This document shows, in pieces, positions 61,348-64,000 of a stretch of DNA of 64,000 nucleotides (position 1 is its first letter; every line of letters begins with the position of its first letter). The position numbers were made by a program, and so were the translations under genes. The notes under the pieces were generated by a model, which was not told where the DNA came from, did not search any database, and saw nothing but the letters and a program-made list of their open reading frames with translations. This DNA comes from Anaerolineae bacterium (GTDB lineage: Bacteria > Chloroflexota > Anaerolineae > Aggregatilineales > Phototrophicaceae), in NCBI GenBank assembly GCA_022821805.1, contig JAJECX010000011.1:56577-120576 (forward strand). Reading direction: 5' to 3'.

Positions 61348-62697
61348 ATGCCCGCGCGAAGCCTCGAGAAAACGCTATTCGCCTTCATATTGACCGGTTA
61401 TGTGATTGCGGGCGCGCTCTACGCGATATACACGCCGCCCTGGCAAGCCCCTGACGAACCGGCGCATTTCAACTATATTCGGCAAGTCGCGGAAGTCGGC
61501 TGCTGCCCGCGAATCGAGATCGGCGACTGGCAAAGCGCCTATCTATCGCAGTTGACGACCTCGCGTTTCGCGCCCGAGCATCTCGACCGACTTGAAAGCA
61601 TTCAATACGAAGATCATCATCCGCCGCTTTACTATCTCCTGGCATCGGTCGTCTTCAAGTTGACCGATGGCGATTTGACCGCCCTGCGTCTTTTTTCAGT
61701 GGCGCTTGGCGCTGCGGTTGTCTGCCTGAGTTATTTCATCAGTTGCTCCATCGCTCCCGACCAGCCACAAATCGCGCTGGGCCTCATGGCGCTGGTCGCC
61801 TTTACCCCGCAGCATTTGAGCATGATGGCGTCGGTCAATAACGACGCCTTGGCCGAGCTCGTTGTCGCCCTGGCGCTCCTGTTGCTGATTCGCTACCTGA
61901 ATTTGGAAGAGGTACCGATATGGCAGCTGGGGCTGATCGTCGGCTTGGCTCTGCTGACCAAGATCACCATATACTTCCTGGCGCTGATCGCGCCGCTTGC
62001 GATTTGGCTCAAGTGGCGGCGCCAAGGCGGACGAGCCCGCGAATTCCTGCGATCGATCGCCATTTTCCTCGCGGTCGCGGTCCTCATTGGCGGCATCTGG
62101 TGGTTGCGCAATCTCGCCGTGTACGGCTTTCCCGACTTCCTCGGCTTGGCCGCCCACGATGCCGTCGTCGCCGACCAGCCGCGCACCGCTGACTACATCG
62201 CGCAGCATGGCTTCGCCGTATATCTCTCGCAGCTGACGCGTACGACATTTAATAGTTTCTGGGGGCAATTCGGCTGGATGGCGCTGCCCTTGGACGGCGT
62301 CCTCGGCGGCTGGATTTACCGCGGCTTTGCCCTGTTAAAGCTTGCCGGACTCGCTGGCGTTATTCTCGCCGCGCGCCGCTCGTCTTCTGAAAATCGAAAC
62401 GAAACTCATTCGCGCATGTCGGCAGACGCGATCATCGTCTTGTTGGCCATGATGCTGCTGGTCGCGCTGCAATTCATCTACTACAACATCGAGTTTCAGC
62501 AATGGCAGGGGCGTTACCTCTTTCCCGCGCTGATACCCATCGCTTACCTGCTGGCCTGCGGTCTAGACTTCGGGCGCACTCGCCTGCTATCACAATGGGA
62601 GGCGCTGCGCTGGCTGACGCCGCTGGGCATGATGAGTCTATTCGCGCTGGATATCTACCTGCTGTTTTGGGTGATCGCGCCGGGCTTGTCGCCCTGA
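61348..62697 (+). CDS. DUF2142/PMT-like polytopic membrane protein
   Basis: A 449-residue protein with about ten membrane helices. An early extracytoplasmic motif (PWQAPDEPAHFNYIRQVAEV) with the Asp-Glu-Pro-x-His pattern is typical of DUF2142 and mannosyltransferase-like GT-C enzymes, where the acidic pair acts in sugar transfer. The second loop holds YEDHHPPLYYLLASVVFKLT, another conserved feature. It probably transfers a sugar from a lipid carrier to a protein or lipid at the outer face. GAGAGG lies before the ATG. It overlaps nothing and is convergent with efp two bases away. Confidence 0.8.
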   Translation: MPARSLEKTLFAFILTGYVIAGALYAIYTPPWQAPDEPAHFNYIRQVAEVGCCPRIEIGDWQSAYLSQLTTSRFAPEHLDRLESIQYEDHHPPLYYLLASVVFKLTDGDLTALRLFSVALGAAVVCLSYFISCSIAPDQPQIALGLMALVAFTPQHLSMMASVNNDALAELVVALALLLLIRYLNLEEVPIWQLGLIVGLALLTKITIYFLALIAPLAIWLKWRRQGGRAREFLRSIAIFLAVAVLIGGIWWLRNLAVYGFPDFLGLAAHDAVVADQPRTADYIAQHGFAVYLSQLTRTTFNSFWGQFGWMALPLDGVLGGWIYRGFALLKLAGLAGVILAARRSSSENRNETHSRMSADAIIVLLAMMLLVALQFIYYNIEFQQWQGRYLFPALIPIAYLLACGLDFGRTRLLSQWEALRWLTPLGMMSLFALDIYLLFWVIAPGLSP

Positions 62698-62698
62698 C

Positions 62699-63262
62699 TC
62701 ACTTGCTGACGCGTGTCACGTAGGTTTCTTCTTCCAGGTTGATCTTCACCACATCGCCGACATTGATGAACATCGGCGCGCTGACCTCAAAGCCGCTTTC
62801 CAGCTTGATCTTCTTGGTCGGACTGTTGGCGGTGTCGCCGGCCACGGCCGCTTCCACTTCGATCACCTGGTATTCCATCGTCTTCGGCAACTCGTAATCG
62901 ATAATCTCGCCCTCGTAACTGAGCAGCTTGATCGGCATGCTGTCCTTGATGAACTTGAGATCGTCACCGAAGATGGCGCGATTCAGTTGCGGCTGCTCAT
63001 AAGTCTCCGTATTCATGAAAGTAACGAAGTCGTCGTCAGCATATAGATACTCAACCGTGTTGGCTTCCACCCGTATGTCCTCCACCCGTTCGCCGGAATT
63101 GAAGGTTTTCTCGAAGGTGGCGCCGCTGCGTAAATCGCGGATGGTTACGCGGATGGTGGCTTTGCCGCGCCCGGGCTTGTGATGGCGGTACTCCAATACG
63201 CGAAAGAGGTTGCCGCTATCGGTGAAAGTCGTCCCCTTGCGCAGTTGATTGACATCAATCAT
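62699..63262 (-). CDS. efp: Elongation factor P
   Basis: A 187-residue EF-P that rescues ribosomes stalled at proline stretches. The three-domain length is standard, and the N-terminal KOW-like domain carries LRKGTTFTDSGNLFRVLEYR. The tip of the modifiable loop reads HKPGRGKATI, with Arg32 where E. coli has Lys34-type lysine and Bacillus Lys32. EF-P proteins with an arginine tip are in some bacteria rhamnosylated by EarP; no modification gene is in the window. Central IRDLRSGATFEKTFNSGE and C-terminal EGEIIDYELPKTMEYQVIEV are conserved. Confidence 0.96.
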   Translation of the reverse strand: MIDVNQLRKGTTFTDSGNLFRVLEYRHHKPGRGKATIRVTIRDLRSGATFEKTFNSGERVEDIRVEANTVEYLYADDDFVTFMNTETYEQPQLNRAIFGDDLKFIKDSMPIKLLSYEGEIIDYELPKTMEYQVIEVEAAVAGDTANSPTKKIKLESGFEVSAPMFINVGDVVKINLEEETYVTRVSK

Positions 63263-63338
63263 CGCGGTCGTTTCCTAACGTACAGTCCATTCGTTTTACA
63301 GCGCGTCAGTATAGCAGAGGGTCATCGCTCCGCGTAGT

Positions 63339-63725
63339 CTACGCTTCCAGCAGCGCCACCGCCTCGACCTCGATCAGCGCCCCAATCGGCAAGCCGCCCG
63401 CCTGCACCGTCGTGCGCGCCGGCGGATCCATCGGGAAGAACTCGCTGTACACCGCATTAAACGCGGCGAAGTCCTTGATATCAGCCAGGAATACGGTCGT
63501 CTTGACCACCTTGTCCAGTCCGCTGCCGGCCGCTTCCAGCACGCCCCGGATATTATTCATCACCTGTCGCGTCTGCGACTCAATGCCGCCCTCCCGCAGG
63601 TCGCTTGTACCGGGAATCAGCGGAATCTGCCCAGCGGTGAAGACGAATCCATTGGCGATAATGCCTTGCGAATAGGCGCCGACGGCGGCCGGCGCCTTGT
63701 CGGTGGAGATGACTTGTTTTGGCAT
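63339..63725 (-). CDS. RidA family reactive intermediate deaminase
   Basis: A 128-residue RidA (YjgF) protein. The N-terminus VISTDKAPAAVGAYSQGIIA matches the family, and the conserved Arg is in FPMDPPARTTVQAGGLPIGA, followed by LIEVEAVALLEA. RidA enzymes hydrolyse the imines and enamines made by PLP-dependent enzymes. A long upstream frame (to 63917) adds 64 unrelated residues; ATG 63725 is the family start and has AGGTAG upstream. It shares a divergent intergenic region with the partial gene at the window edge. Confidence 0.94.
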   Translation of the reverse strand: MPKQVISTDKAPAAVGAYSQGIIANGFVFTAGQIPLIPGTSDLREGGIESQTRQVMNNIRGVLEAAGSGLDKVVKTTVFLADIKDFAAFNAVYSEFFPMDPPARTTVQAGGLPIGALIEVEAVALLEA

Positions 63726-63812
63726 GAGGGCTACCTTTACCTTTTGAACTCGTGGAATCTGTGCAGGAATTGTGGTATCTTTAGCGTGAGTGTCAAGGGA
63801 GAGGCTGCACAG

Positions 63813-64000
63813 ATGGATCCCATTGAACGCAAGACTCCGGCCAAGGTGATAGAAGACGCCAGCGAGTTCACCCCGGCGAACGATGACAACGAGCCGACAA
63901 CGGAAGAACTCATTCAAATGCTCCGCGAGAGCCTCGAAGATGTAAAAGCTGGCCGAACCCGTCCAGCAAGAGAATTCTTACGCGAACTCCGGGAAACCCT
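63813..64000 (+). CDS. Possible antitoxin, N-terminal fragment cut by the window edge
   Basis: A frame from ATG 63813 runs open to the edge (62 codons). The ribosome site GGGAGAGG lies before it. The product is acidic at first, then reads TTEELIQMLRESLEDVKAGR followed by TRPAREFLRELRET. The stretch LEDVKAGRTRPA with a helical C-terminus is common in small type II antitoxins, which pair with a RelE/ParE-like toxin encoded just downstream; that region is outside the window. It could also be another small regulator. The N-terminus (MDPIERKTPAKVIEDASEF) has no recognisable domain. Confidence 0.5.
   Translation, partial: MDPIERKTPAKVIEDASEFTPANDDNEPTTEELIQMLRESLEDVKAGRTRPAREFLRELRET

Overview
The window looks like a contiguous piece of a chromosome from an uncultured Chloroflexota bacterium, probably of the Anaerolineae or a related class. 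The clues are a CIRCE-controlled groESL pair, a bacterial Elp3 with a GNAT tail, a DUF6391 protein, lipoprotein-anchored and Ig-tailed penicillin-binding proteins, a caa3-type oxidase cluster with a fused CoxB-cytochrome c, and the many proteins ending in Ig-like or thrombospondin type 3 modules. This placement rests on family resemblance only, because no search was run. The DNA is fairly G+C rich by eye. I see no rRNA, CRISPR array, prophage or insertion sequence.

Layout. 0-8.4 kb (minus strand): a coiled-coil gene cut by the edge, groEL and groES with terminator, promoter and CIRCE operator, a polytopic membrane protein with a decayed paralogue fragment upstream, a class A penicillin-binding protein whose active-site motifs are lost, and a helix-hairpin-helix membrane protein. 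8.5-19.5 kb (mixed strands): VOC protein, phytanoyl-CoA dioxygenase-like enzyme, M20 amidohydrolase, thrombospondin-3 protein, Elp3, a dimethylargininase overlapping a secreted sugar dehydrogenase-like propeller, a bactofilin-like membrane protein, KDPG aldolase and DUF1697. 19.6-24.3 kb: sulfatase plus sugar ABC importer (binding protein and two permeases, no ATPase). 24.4-30.5 kb: cobS-cobU; then on the minus strand DUF6391, holA and a possible restriction cassette (catalytically dead Mrr paralogue, a 58-residue coiled-coil membrane protein, intact Mrr); then a tyrosine phosphatase and a ChbG/YdjC deacetylase. 30.6-37.5 kb: mutS2, a methyltransferase overlapping a transglutaminase-like secreted protein, and an intact class B penicillin-binding lipoprotein. 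38-44 kb: a six-gene cytochrome oxidase operon. 44-48 kb: two Uma2 genes, OsmC, DUF2179, rsmA, msrA. 48-51.2 kb (minus): the translation cluster tRNA-Thr, tRNA-Tyr, tRNA-Thr, rpmG, tRNA-Trp, secE, nusG, rplK, rplA. 51.3-58.5 kb (minus): two 3-hydroxyacyl-CoA dehydrogenases, a coiled-coil membrane protein and succinate dehydrogenase with fused SdhC-SdhD. 58.7-64 kb: rmuC, yvcK, a DUF2142 membrane protein, efp, ridA and a possible antitoxin running off the edge.

Taken together the genes describe an aerobic heterotroph (caa3-type oxidase, complete succinate dehydrogenase, beta-oxidation enzymes) that takes up sugars, probably including sulfated ones (ABC importer, sulfatase, KDPG aldolase, ChbG). 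A short palindromic repeat (GGGGCGAC...GTCGCCC) is scattered between genes at no fewer than five places. The most unusual items are the dead class A penicillin-binding protein, the active/dead Mrr pair with a tiny membrane protein between them, and the relic of a duplicated membrane-protein gene.
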